Positions 26,947 through 35,588 of a stretch of 64,000 bases of DNA are shown piece after piece. The stretch spans positions 1,798,001-1,862,000 of the forward strand of contig NZ_AP028032.1 of the NCBI RefSeq assembly GCF_030296935.1, written 5' to 3'. The notes beneath the pieces are model-generated. The model was given only the letters and a program-made list of their open reading frames with translations, was not told the origin of the DNA and did no database searches. The translations under genes were made by a program, and so were the position numbers. How positions within the stretch are numbered: position 1 is the stretch's first letter; each line of letters opens with the position of its first letter. This DNA comes from Coprobacter fastidiosus. GTDB taxonomy: Bacteria > Bacteroidota > Bacteroidia > Bacteroidales > Coprobacteraceae.

Positions 26947-28758
26947 TTACATATACATAGCTTCTATCTCGGCACGATAGAGCTGATTGATAACCGGTCT
27001 CCTGATTTTCAAGGTATTCGTCAGCTCACCGGTTTCCATACTGAATGCACGAGGCAGCAACGTAAAACGTTTGATCTGTTCGAATCGTGCAAAATTAGCC
27101 TGCAATTCCGAGATACGCTCCTGTATCAATTTCTGAATACTTTGATTCTTAACCAATTCCTCCAAATTTCGATATTGTATCTGCTTTTGAGCCGCATATT
27201 CTTTTAATGCTTCATAAGCCGGAATAATAATCGCCGTTACATATTTACGCTGATCCCCGATAACAGCGACTTGATCGATATACTTATCTTCTCCCAACTT
27301 TGTTTCGATAGCTTGCGGAGCTATGTATTTACCGGTCGATGTCTTAAATAAATCTTTAATACGTTCGGTCAATACTAATGATCCTTCAGCATTCAATTTC
27401 CCGGCATCTCCGGTTTTGAACCATCCGTCTTTCGTAAAAACTTTTGCCGTTTCTTCCGGTTTTTTATAATACCCCTTCATGACAGTACCGCCCTTTACCA
27501 AAATTTCGTTATCCTCACCCATTTTCACCTGAATATCGGGCAGAGTAGTACCTACTGTTCCGAATTCGTAGCCCGAAGTCTCAAAACAAGTTACCGTGGC
27601 GGTTGTTTCCGAAAGTCCGTATCCGTATATGATATTTATGCCGCAAGAATGCAAAAATTCATTTATCGTATCTGATAAAGGCGCTCCGGCAGTCGGAAAT
27701 ATATTTCCGTTTTCAACACCTATCGCCTTCCTTATTTTAGATAAAACCAATTTATCCCAAAGACGATATCGGCACTCTAAAAAGAAAGGCACTTTTTTCT
27801 CTAAACGAAGAAAATCTATATTTCGCTTTCGACCGGCTTCCACAGCCTTCATCATCATTATTCGTTGAATGCCTTTACTCGTAGAAATTTTTTCCTGCAC
27901 AGCCGTATAGACTTTCTCCCAAAAACGAGGGACACTACACATAATAGTAGGACGAACCTCTTTTATAACCGACTGTATTTCATCAGGTTTTTGATTTATA
28001 ACTACTCGGATACCCTTCACCAGACAAAAATAAGTCCATGCACGTTCAAAGATATGAGTCAACGGCAAAAAACATAAAGAAATATCTTTCTCAGAAACCA
28101 TTTTCAACCTTTGAATATGAATACGCATAGCCTCATTGAAGTTAGAGTTCGTAAGCATCACCCCTTTAGGTTCTCCTGTCGTTCCGGAAGTGTAAATAAT
28201 ACTTACTAAATCCTCATCCGAAGCACTCAGCATACGCTGTTCCAAAGTATTACGAAGAGCGTTATCTGCCTGCTTACCGATCTTATACAAATCTTCGAAA
28301 CGAATCGATATGGTATCATCCTCAGCCAATTTTACAGAAGGATCAAGAATAATGAGCTTTTCTAACGAAGTACAGTTTTTACGGGCAGCATAAGCATTAT
28401 CATACTGAAATTGTCCTCCGACAAACAAAAAGCGGACTTCCGCTTCATTAATAATATACTCGATTTGGGATTGTGAACTGGTTGCATAAAGAGGTACAAC
28501 TACTGCCCGGTTTTCGTATGCGGCAAAATCTATAATTAAACCTTCCGGTCTATTCTGCGTATAAGTCGCTATATTTTCCTGTTCTCGGACATCCATTGTA
28601 AGGAAAGCCAACGCAATATGCTCTACCTGTTCCGAAAATTGAGTCCAAGAAGTGGATATCCATTTATCATTCTCAAAATCTTTATGACGGAATACTTCCC
28701 GGTCACCATACTTCTCCGCTTGACTGCGCACCAACAGAGAAAAGTGTTTTATTGCCAT
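26947..28758 (-). CDS. Long-chain fatty acid-CoA ligase (AMP-forming)
   Basis: About 603 residues from the Met at 28758 (MAIKHFSLLVRSQ). A further upstream Met at 28785 is in frame but overlaps the promoter box. Adenylation-domain motifs are complete: SIIYTSGTTGEPKGVMLT (P-loop), YGYGLSETTATVTCFE, WFKTGDAGKLNAEGSL and the Lys-bearing TSTGKYIAPQAIE. It activates long-chain fatty acids to acyl-CoA through acyl-AMP on the inner membrane face. It is transcribed alone, upstream of prfB-argB and divergent from the M20 peptidase. Confidence 0.92.
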   Translation of the reverse strand: MAIKHFSLLVRSQAEKYGDREVFRHKDFENDKWISTSWTQFSEQVEHIALAFLTMDVREQENIATYTQNRPEGLIIDFAAYENRAVVVPLYATSSQSQIEYIINEAEVRFLFVGGQFQYDNAYAARKNCTSLEKLIILDPSVKLAEDDTISIRFEDLYKIGKQADNALRNTLEQRMLSASDEDLVSIIYTSGTTGEPKGVMLTNSNFNEAMRIHIQRLKMVSEKDISLCFLPLTHIFERAWTYFCLVKGIRVVINQKPDEIQSVIKEVRPTIMCSVPRFWEKVYTAVQEKISTSKGIQRIMMMKAVEAGRKRNIDFLRLEKKVPFFLECRYRLWDKLVLSKIRKAIGVENGNIFPTAGAPLSDTINEFLHSCGINIIYGYGLSETTATVTCFETSGYEFGTVGTTLPDIQVKMGEDNEILVKGGTVMKGYYKKPEETAKVFTKDGWFKTGDAGKLNAEGSLVLTERIKDLFKTSTGKYIAPQAIETKLGEDKYIDQVAVIGDQRKYVTAIIIPAYEALKEYAAQKQIQYRNLEELVKNQSIQKLIQERISELQANFARFEQIKRFTLLPRAFSMETGELTNTLKIRRPVINQLYRAEIEAMYM

Positions 28759-28782
28759 ATAATATATAAATAAAATCAGTTG

Positions 28783-28790
28783 CAAAGGTA
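28783..28790 (-). promoter_or_regulatory. Promoter -7 box of the acyl-CoA ligase
   Basis: CAAAGGTA on the plus strand reads TACCTTTG on the minus strand, with the start site near 28777. This supports translation from 28758, not 28785. Confidence 0.5.
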
Positions 28791-28913
28791 ATGATAAAAA
28801 CCAAACGTTTACTATTTTAATAAGTTTTAAGGGAGAATAAGCCCTTTTACATAGAAAAACAATGATTTAATGCAGTTTGTTTTAACATTTTTCTTTAAAC
28901 CCGAATTATTCAT

Positions 28914-28921
28914 TACTTTTG
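28914..28921 (+). promoter_or_regulatory. Promoter -7 box of the M20 peptidase
   Basis: TACTTTTG, 27 bases before the start codon; the upstream element is TTC rather than TTG at the right distance. Confidence 0.55.
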
Positions 28922-28947
28922 TCAAGTTACCCAAACAAAAAGTCTAA

Positions 28948-30027
28948 ATGAGTACTGACGAACTTTATTACCAGGCTATCGATCTTCTGAAAGAACTTAT
29001 AGAAACTCCATCCATAAGCCGGGAAGAAAACAATGCGGCCAATGTTCTCGAACAATATTTAAAAAACATTTATCCCTACAAAAATCAAATTTTTAGGAAA
29101 GGGAATAACGTCTGGGCTGTTTCACCGCATTTTGACAAAAAACGTCCTACTCTCCTGCTCAATTCTCATATCGATACGGTAAAACCGGTATCCGGTTGGG
29201 AAAAAGAACCTTATACCGCCACGGAAACGGATGATCGAATCTTCGGATTGGGTAGTAACGATGCTGGAGCATCATTAGTAAGTCTATTGCATGTGTTCAT
29301 TTTTCTCACCGAAAATCAACAACCTTATAATCTCATCTTTCTTGCATCTGCAGAAGAAGAAGTTTCGGGAAAGAACGGAATAGAATCTGTATTACCGGAA
29401 TTACCGCCCATCTCTTTAGCTGTGGTAGGAGAACCCACAGGAATGCAGCCTGCCACAGGAGAAAAAGGATTGATGGTTCTCGACTGCTCGGTATATGGCA
29501 AATCGGGACACGCAGCACGGAATGAAGGAGAAAACGCAATATACAAAGCCATAAAAATAATCGAGAATTTCCAAAATTTTCAATTCCCGAAAGTTTCAGA
29601 ACAATTAGGAGCTGTAAAACTCAGCGTCACACAAGTTCAAGCGGGTACTCAACATAATGTAATACCCGGCCGTTGCGACTTTGTAGTCGATGTCCGGACA
29701 AACGAACTCTATAAAAATGAAGAGGCATTCTCCATTTTGCAGAAAAACATCAACTGTGAAATGAAGGCCAGATCTTTCAGGCTCAATTCGTCAAAAATAG
29801 AACCGGATCATCCGATTATTATACGGGCAAAAATGTTAGGATTACAGCCTTTCGGATCTCCGACCCTTTCAGATCAGGCCTTAATGCCTTTTACCTCCGT
29901 AAAAATAGGTCCGGGAGATTCGGCACGATCACACACGGCAAACGAATTTATTTTGAAAAGCGAAATCAGAGAAGCAATCGATCTATACATAAAATTATTG
30001 GACAGGCTTTCTTTAGAGCCTGCCTAA
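28948..30027 (+). CDS. M20 family metallopeptidase, ArgE/DapE-like deacylase
   Basis: 359 residues. The zinc-binding order is LNSHIDTVKP (His-x-Asp, about 72-81), SNDAGAS (bridging Asp, about 97-103), ASAEEEVSGKNG (catalytic Glu-Glu, about 131-142), GEPTGMQPATGEKG and a C-terminal His near ARSHTANEFI. A dimerisation/lid domain lies between (about 175-285). By motif set it removes an acyl group from an amino acid such as N-acyl-ornithine. Closeness to argB and the succinyl-type pathway of this lineage suggest N-succinylornithine as substrate (inference). Confidence 0.88.
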   Translation: MSTDELYYQAIDLLKELIETPSISREENNAANVLEQYLKNIYPYKNQIFRKGNNVWAVSPHFDKKRPTLLLNSHIDTVKPVSGWEKEPYTATETDDRIFGLGSNDAGASLVSLLHVFIFLTENQQPYNLIFLASAEEEVSGKNGIESVLPELPPISLAVVGEPTGMQPATGEKGLMVLDCSVYGKSGHAARNEGENAIYKAIKIIENFQNFQFPKVSEQLGAVKLSVTQVQAGTQHNVIPGRCDFVVDVRTNELYKNEEAFSILQKNINCEMKARSFRLNSSKIEPDHPIIIRAKMLGLQPFGSPTLSDQALMPFTSVKIGPGDSARSHTANEFILKSEIREAIDLYIKLLDRLSLEPA

Positions 30028-30032
30028 ATTTT
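30000..30032 (+). terminator. Terminator hairpin overlapping the M20 peptidase stop codon
   Basis: CAGGCT (30003-30008) and AGCCTG (30017-30022) plus flanking GG/CC form an 8-bp stem with one bulge, running into TAAATTTTG. The stem lies within the last codons. Confidence 0.5.
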
Positions 30033-30074
30033 GCTTGCATCAGGGTTGAGAGTTTTTTCGGAGATGTTTCTCTG

Positions 30075-31085
30075 TTAAAAGATTTTCTCCGCTATTTTTC
30101 CGATAACCGGTGTGTCAATATACCTTTTCCACCATAAAATTCGTTTCGGAGTATATGTAAGAACCCTGAAAAAAGAATATTTCCAGTCATATCTGCGATA
30201 AGGCAAAGGATAAAGATTTATTTCTGTAAAAAAACTCAAGCACATTTTGATAAACTCATCATCCATACGTTTTCTGACTAACAATCTGATCACGCTTATT
30301 ACCAGATAATCTATTTTTCTATCTAATCCGCTCCCGACAAAAGAATCAGACAATTCCTGACGATATATACATAATCCGTCAATCACCTTCATATTATCAT
30401 AAAAGCGTTTTTCTTCATATTCTTTTCCCTGTTTATTGATTACAGACTCACTATTATAACAGTAATAATAAAGCAACACCGGCAAAAACGTAACCGTCTC
30501 GGCAACACAAAATGCCCGTGATACAAAATCCTCATCCGAATGTGCTATTTTTTCCTGAAATTTCAAGTTATTTTTAAGCACAAATCTTCGATTAAAAAAA
30601 TATCCCCAAAGAATCCCCAACGGTTGCTGCATATTCATATATTCTGCACCGGACATCTCCCTGCAATAGGGCAACAATTGATTGCTATACGGTTTTTCAT
30701 TTCCTTCCAAATCGACTTTTAAATAATCGAACCCGACAATATCTTGATCATATTGAGAAATCAGTAAAGACAGCAAATGAGAAAAAGATGCCGTATTGAT
30801 ATAATCATCAGCATCGACAAACATGATATAGCGACCTTTGGCATAATTCATCCCCAAATTCCGTGCTCCTCCCGGTCCGGCTTTTCGCCGGTGGTAAACA
30901 TGCAACTGCGGTATTTGTCCTTCCATCTTCTGCAACAATTCCAGACTACGATCCGAAGAACTGTCGTCTACCGCTATAATCTCATAACTACCTTCTGGGA
31001 CAGAAGAAGATATAATACTTTGCAAACATCTCTCTATATAGGATTCCGCATTATATACGGGGATAATAATACTGATCTCAAGCAT
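30075..31085 (-). CDS. Glycosyltransferase family 2
   Basis: 336 residues. The GT-A start is ISIIIPVYNAESYIERCLQSI, with AVDDSSSD at about 39-46 and the metal site MFVDADDYIN at about 87-96. The C-terminal 100 residues are helical and basic, as in capsule and O-antigen transferases. It adds a sugar to a growing surface glycan on the cytoplasmic face; donor and acceptor are unknown. It is divergent from the GT4-like gene and closes the polysaccharide gene set on its left. Confidence 0.92.
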   Translation of the reverse strand: MLEISIIIPVYNAESYIERCLQSIISSSVPEGSYEIIAVDDSSSDRSLELLQKMEGQIPQLHVYHRRKAGPGGARNLGMNYAKGRYIMFVDADDYINTASFSHLLSLLISQYDQDIVGFDYLKVDLEGNEKPYSNQLLPYCREMSGAEYMNMQQPLGILWGYFFNRRFVLKNNLKFQEKIAHSDEDFVSRAFCVAETVTFLPVLLYYYCYNSESVINKQGKEYEEKRFYDNMKVIDGLCIYRQELSDSFVGSGLDRKIDYLVISVIRLLVRKRMDDEFIKMCLSFFTEINLYPLPYRRYDWKYSFFRVLTYTPKRILWWKRYIDTPVIGKIAEKIF

Positions 31086-31150
31086 AACTCAGGATTTGGA
31101 AACGAAGATACATTTTTTTCATGACTTTCCCATAAGCTGGATAAAAAAGC

Positions 31151-31158
31151 TATCTTTG
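31151..31158 (+). promoter_or_regulatory. Promoter -7 box of the GT4-like gene
   Basis: TATCTTTG fits TAnnTTTG and stands 17 bases before the start codon at 31175. No clear TTG upstream. Confidence 0.5.
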
Positions 31159-31174
31159 TCAATAAATCGGAATA

Positions 31175-32281
31175 TTGATGAAAATACTGCTATTAGGAGA
31201 AGCCAGTAATCTGCATTGGACTTTGTCTGAGGGTCTCCGATCTCTCGGACATAAAGTTACTGTCATATCTAACGGCAGCGTATGGATGAACAACAATCGT
31301 GACATCAATCTAAAACGTAAAAGTTATAGCTTTCCCGACACTCTACGCTATGCAGGATCGCTTATATACCATTTAAAAGACCTGACAGGATATGATATCG
31401 TACAAATCAATCATCCCTGCTTTCTCGATTTCAAAGCAAGCACTTGTTACAGAATATTCAGATTCCTCAAAAAGCACAATAAAAAGATCTTTTTAGGAGC
31501 TTTCGGAACAGATCACTATTGGGTAAAACATTGTCTCGACAAAAAGACATTCAGATACTCGGACTTTTACATAGGGGATAGTTTCAACACGTATATTCCT
31601 GGTAATGAAAAAACCATTCAGGAATGGATGACTGGTGAAAAAGCCGAAATAAATAAAAAAATGGCAGAAGAAGCAAACGGGATATCATGCTGCCTATATG
31701 AATATTATATTTCTTATTATTCCGAATTTAAAGAAAAAGCAAAATACTTGCCCTTACCGATAAATCTGCAAGAACACCCGCTACGCAACATTCCGAAATA
31801 CCCCGAACAGGTACAATTTTTTATCGGAATACAAAAAGACCGCAATGAATTAAAAGGGACAGACCGAATGCTCAATGTTCTGCAAAAACTGGAAAGAGAT
31901 TATCCTGATACAGTAAAAATAGCCAAAGCCGTCTCTGTTCCTTATCAAGAATATAAGCAAATGATGTACGGATCGGACATTCTGCTCGATCAATTATATT
32001 CATATACTCCGGGGATGAACGGATTGATCGCCATGGCGAAAGGTATGGTCGTTATCGGAGGAGGAGAACCGGAAATGTACGACCTTATGGGAGAACAAGA
32101 AAACAGACCTATTATCAATGTTTTACCGGACGAACAGGATATTTACCAAAAAGCCGAATCATTGATAATGCATCGGGAATCGTTAGAACAACTATCTTTA
32201 AACAGTCGTCATTTCGTAGAAAAACATCATGATCATATCAAAGTAGCCGGAGAATACCTTCATTTCTGGGAATCCCGATAA
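31175..32281 (+). CDS. GT-B fold glycosyltransferase (GT4-like)
   Basis: 368 residues. The N-terminal Rossmann start KILLLGEASNLHWTLSEGLRSLGHKVTVIS and a C-terminal half with VQFFIGIQKDRNELKGTDRML and MYGSDILLDQLYSYTPGMNGLIAMAKGMVVIGGGEPEMYD resemble GT4 enzymes, with the late Glu in GGGEPE probably holding the donor nucleotide. It is the only rightward gene in this block, and its stop is one base from the end of the next, convergent gene, leaving no room for a separate terminator. Confidence 0.82.
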   Translation: MMKILLLGEASNLHWTLSEGLRSLGHKVTVISNGSVWMNNNRDINLKRKSYSFPDTLRYAGSLIYHLKDLTGYDIVQINHPCFLDFKASTCYRIFRFLKKHNKKIFLGAFGTDHYWVKHCLDKKTFRYSDFYIGDSFNTYIPGNEKTIQEWMTGEKAEINKKMAEEANGISCCLYEYYISYYSEFKEKAKYLPLPINLQEHPLRNIPKYPEQVQFFIGIQKDRNELKGTDRMLNVLQKLERDYPDTVKIAKAVSVPYQEYKQMMYGSDILLDQLYSYTPGMNGLIAMAKGMVVIGGGEPEMYDLMGEQENRPIINVLPDEQDIYQKAESLIMHRESLEQLSLNSRHFVEKHHDHIKVAGEYLHFWESR

Positions 32282-32282
32282 T

Positions 32283-33098
32283 CTATCTCGTCGCACGTTC
32301 ATATAAAATACCCTTAACAAGCCAAATATAGTATTTGAAAGGCGATACCGGTCGTTTTTCTCCTTTTCTGAAAGCCTGCCAAGTAAATTTCACCATTGCC
32401 GGAAAAGCCAACCAGCCCTTAAAATGGTGGCACAACGCACCCATCGTCATTGCCGCACGCAAAGTAAAAGCACTACTATCGCCGTTAGACATACATGGAT
32501 GAAGAACAATATATTTAGGGAAAAAACGAGCTTGCAACCCTTGTTTCAAACAGGCATCAACAAACATGAGTTCTTCTCCTCCGGATAACCGGGCACTTCC
32601 CAACCCGAACCGTTCGTCAAACCATATTCCTTTTTGCTTCACGGCTTCTACTCTAAAAGCTATCTCTCTGGAACAAGGAGCATATCCTTTCCATCGAGTA
32701 TAAGCTCTCTCTATCGAAGGGTACTCTCTATACTCCGGTTCTCCATCAGGAGTCTTTGTTTTAAAAAATGCAAGGTCTATCTCTTCATGAGTGCGAAAAG
32801 TATCTAAAATCGTATCGAACGTATCTTCAAAATAAAAAAGGTCATCATCGGCAATAAGCGCTATTCCGTCATTGACAAATGTCATTACATGATTACGGTT
32901 TCGGCACAATCCCCTACCCGGTAAAGTAACTATCCGCACATCTTCCCGTCTCAACGCATCAGGAATAAGCGAGAGAAATTTCTCGTCACTATATTGAAAA
33001 GAAACGACATAACGTACATCTTCCCGCTCAGGTTTTAACAAATGTGGCACTCGTGTTATTCCTTCATCTAAGGTACAAACCAGAACATGTAATACCAT
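32283..33098 (-). CDS. Glycosyltransferase, GT2-like (GT-A fold)
   Basis: 271 residues. It lacks the classical VIPxYN opening and starts with VLHVLVCTLDEGI. A metal site ALIADDDLFYFED (about 78-90) is clear, and WFDERFGLGSARLSGGEELMFVDACLKQG resembles the acceptor-site region of galactosyl-type GT2 members. It is last in the long leftward operon and converges with the GT4-like gene. The sugar is not predictable. Confidence 0.8.
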   Translation of the reverse strand: MVLHVLVCTLDEGITRVPHLLKPEREDVRYVVSFQYSDEKFLSLIPDALRREDVRIVTLPGRGLCRNRNHVMTFVNDGIALIADDDLFYFEDTFDTILDTFRTHEEIDLAFFKTKTPDGEPEYREYPSIERAYTRWKGYAPCSREIAFRVEAVKQKGIWFDERFGLGSARLSGGEELMFVDACLKQGLQARFFPKYIVLHPCMSNGDSSAFTLRAAMTMGALCHHFKGWLAFPAMVKFTWQAFRKGEKRPVSPFKYYIWLVKGILYERATR

Positions 33099-33113
33099 AA
33101 TTTCTAATTTTAT

Positions 33114-34079
33114 TTATCGTTTTTTTACTCGACCCACCCACCGGTCAATCCGGTTGTATAGCCTCGGATTTATATAAAAAAGAAAACCTTCTATCCTATT
33201 CTTACATCCTCCGCGATGATACAATACATTACAAAATGATACTTTATAAGCCGATATACGTGCATAAAATACCTTTCGTTCTCTCACAGACAGGCTATCA
33301 CTCAACCGCACTGCCGTACATATACAGTCTCCTACCATACGATTTATATATGATGCAACCTCATTATGCTCTTTACAGAAAATGATCAGACGTTCAGCTA
33401 CCGTTATCAAATCAAGGCAACGTTGTAAAGACGCTTTTCGAGTCGTCGAGCCCGGACGGCAATATACATAATAAACAGGCTGGCGACTATATAAAACCGA
33501 TTTAGCATAAAAGAGCGCACGAGGAATAAATTCAGTATCCTCATGAACAACCCCTTCTACAAAACGCAGCTTATGCCGTAACAATAATTCACGTCGCCAC
33601 AGATAGAGGCAAATGGCCAAATTATTATTCAATACTTTGAAGAAATCGAGTCCGGAAAAAATTTTATCGGCAGGTGTATTTCTTAACTTTTCTTGAAAGC
33701 TCTTTCCATCGGTATTTATACGATCTATCGCCAATACTTCGATACCATTATCATCGCACAATGCCAGCAGACGTCCCAAACAATTGGCTTCTATCCAATC
33801 GTCACTATCCACAAACCAAATATATTCACCCTGAGCCTTGCTCAATCCGTAATTACGGGCCGCCCCCTGTTTTTTATTACTCTGAGTCAATACGACAACG
33901 TTGGCATGCTCCATCGCATAACGTGATAAGATGACATTACTGCTATCGGTCGAACCGTCATCTACAACGACAATTTCATAGCTATCGGCAGGTATATCTT
34001 GTCGCAAACAACTTTGCAAGCAACGATCTATATACTCCTCACCATTATATACCGGTATAATTATCGATAACTTCACCAT
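33114..34079 (-). CDS. Glycosyltransferase family 2
   Basis: 321 residues. KLSIIIPVYNGEEYIDRCLQS, VVVDDGSTDSSN (about 37-48), ARNYGLSKAQGEYIWFVDSDDWIE (metal site about 92-95) and a long C-terminal region rich in Arg. It resembles the GT2 at 30075 (same start pattern and similar tail), so they may be old paralogues. It starts 9 bases after the flippase gene ends. Confidence 0.92.
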   Translation of the reverse strand: MVKLSIIIPVYNGEEYIDRCLQSCLRQDIPADSYEIVVVDDGSTDSSNVILSRYAMEHANVVVLTQSNKKQGAARNYGLSKAQGEYIWFVDSDDWIEANCLGRLLALCDDNGIEVLAIDRINTDGKSFQEKLRNTPADKIFSGLDFFKVLNNNLAICLYLWRRELLLRHKLRFVEGVVHEDTEFIPRALFYAKSVLYSRQPVYYVYCRPGSTTRKASLQRCLDLITVAERLIIFCKEHNEVASYINRMVGDCICTAVRLSDSLSVRERKVFYARISAYKVSFCNVLYHRGGCKNRIEGFLFYINPRLYNRIDRWVGRVKKR

Positions 34080-34088
34080 AATATCAAT

Positions 34089-35579
34089 CTATTTATCATC
34101 ATTTTCGTCCGATTTATTCAACATTTTCCAACCGAGCCTTTTTTTCAGCATCGTTATTGAATAAATCACAGATATACCTGTAAACAACCACGCTGCCAAC
34201 ATATACCAGCCGGTTTGACCGAACCGGCAGAACGCAAATGCAGGCAGACAAATCGAAAGTACCGTTATCAACACTCGATAAAACGAATGCTCGAATCTCA
34301 ATCTATAATATCGCCGGCACAAGAGCCACATACCTGTTCCGTAAAGAAAGAAATTCATCAAATAAGCGATGCCTATTCCCTCAAGTCCCCAAACCATATA
34401 TGCCGTTATATTCAGAACAAAAGATACCGTATCAGAAAAAAATTCCGTAATCATAAATAATTTTCCAGCACCTTTTGCTAACACCACAAACCCCATAGTC
34501 CAGGAAACCGCTTTAAACAAAACTCCTATAATCGCCCAAGATATATAATCCCCTATCCGCAAAAAATCTGTTGTATAAAGAATCCTGATAATCCAAGACT
34601 GGCAAACAAGAAACAAGCAGACGACAGGCAGCAAAATAATCAATGAGGCTTCTGCCTGCCTCGAAACCTGTTCTCCGACCAGTTTCCGGTCATCGGCTAT
34701 TGCAGCCAGACGAGGATAATATTCTGTTCCCATAGCCGTAAAGACCAACCCTACATAACGAGTTATCAAAGTATATCCTGAAGTATAGTACCCGACATCC
34801 GCCATACTAGAATGGGAGTTAAGCCAAGCTATAAAAAGATAATTCAATAACGTCGTTATAAAGCCGCTTATCGTCATATAGATGCCGAGCATAGCCATAG
34901 GTTTTCCTATATTCCACGTTTCTCCAGCCGATAATTTGGCTGCTCGTACCGGGACTCTCCGACTATAAATCCAAGTAAAAATCAAACTTGTCAAAGCAAC
35001 AAGAATCAAAGAAGGCACAATACCCTCTATGCGCCAAAAATAATACATCGGCAGTGATAGCAATAATGCGGTAACAGCTCCCCAAACACTACTCTTGGCA
35101 AGAACCTTTATCCGTCCCAATCCCTGCAAGACAGCCTGCTCTCCCGAAGACAGGGCATTGAAAAGCAAAGCGCATGAAAGCCAAACGAACCCCCAAATAT
35201 GCTGATCGTTGTCGAATGTCAAGCGGCTCAATAAGGGCGCAAACGACAAAACGATCACTGCCCCGGCCAAACCCACAAACCACGACCAACGCCGAACGAC
35301 AGTTACCACTTCTGACAGCCGATGCTCGTTTTTCTGCGATACGGCTTTCGATACATCCCGTACCGTACTTTGACGCAAGCCCAATCCGGTAACGGCAGCA
35401 ATCATCTCAAGCGCCGCATTGTATAAATTTATGATACCGACTCCTTCCGCCCCAAGCCATATTGCAATAAACTTTACCTTTACAAAGGAACAAATAATGC
35501 CGATAACCTGCACTCCACCGAATAACCCGGTAGATTTTACAATACGTCGATATGTTGAGACAGAGCCTTTTTCTGACAT
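34089..35579 (-). CDS. wzx: Wzx-type polysaccharide flippase (MOP superfamily)
   Basis: 496 residues with 12-14 predicted membrane helices. The N-terminal STGLFGGVQVIGIICSFVKVKFIAIWLGAEGVGIINLYNA is the standard start of O-antigen/teichoic-acid translocases. It carries lipid-linked glycan units from the inner to the outer face of the cytoplasmic membrane. No Wzy polymerase is recognisable in the window. It lies 9 bases downstream of the GT-C-like gene. Confidence 0.9.
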   Translation of the reverse strand: MSEKGSVSTYRRIVKSTGLFGGVQVIGIICSFVKVKFIAIWLGAEGVGIINLYNAALEMIAAVTGLGLRQSTVRDVSKAVSQKNEHRLSEVVTVVRRWSWFVGLAGAVIVLSFAPLLSRLTFDNDQHIWGFVWLSCALLFNALSSGEQAVLQGLGRIKVLAKSSVWGAVTALLLSLPMYYFWRIEGIVPSLILVALTSLIFTWIYSRRVPVRAAKLSAGETWNIGKPMAMLGIYMTISGFITTLLNYLFIAWLNSHSSMADVGYYTSGYTLITRYVGLVFTAMGTEYYPRLAAIADDRKLVGEQVSRQAEASLIILLPVVCLFLVCQSWIIRILYTTDFLRIGDYISWAIIGVLFKAVSWTMGFVVLAKGAGKLFMITEFFSDTVSFVLNITAYMVWGLEGIGIAYLMNFFLYGTGMWLLCRRYYRLRFEHSFYRVLITVLSICLPAFAFCRFGQTGWYMLAAWLFTGISVIYSITMLKKRLGWKMLNKSDENDDK

Positions 35580-35588
35580 TATTATACT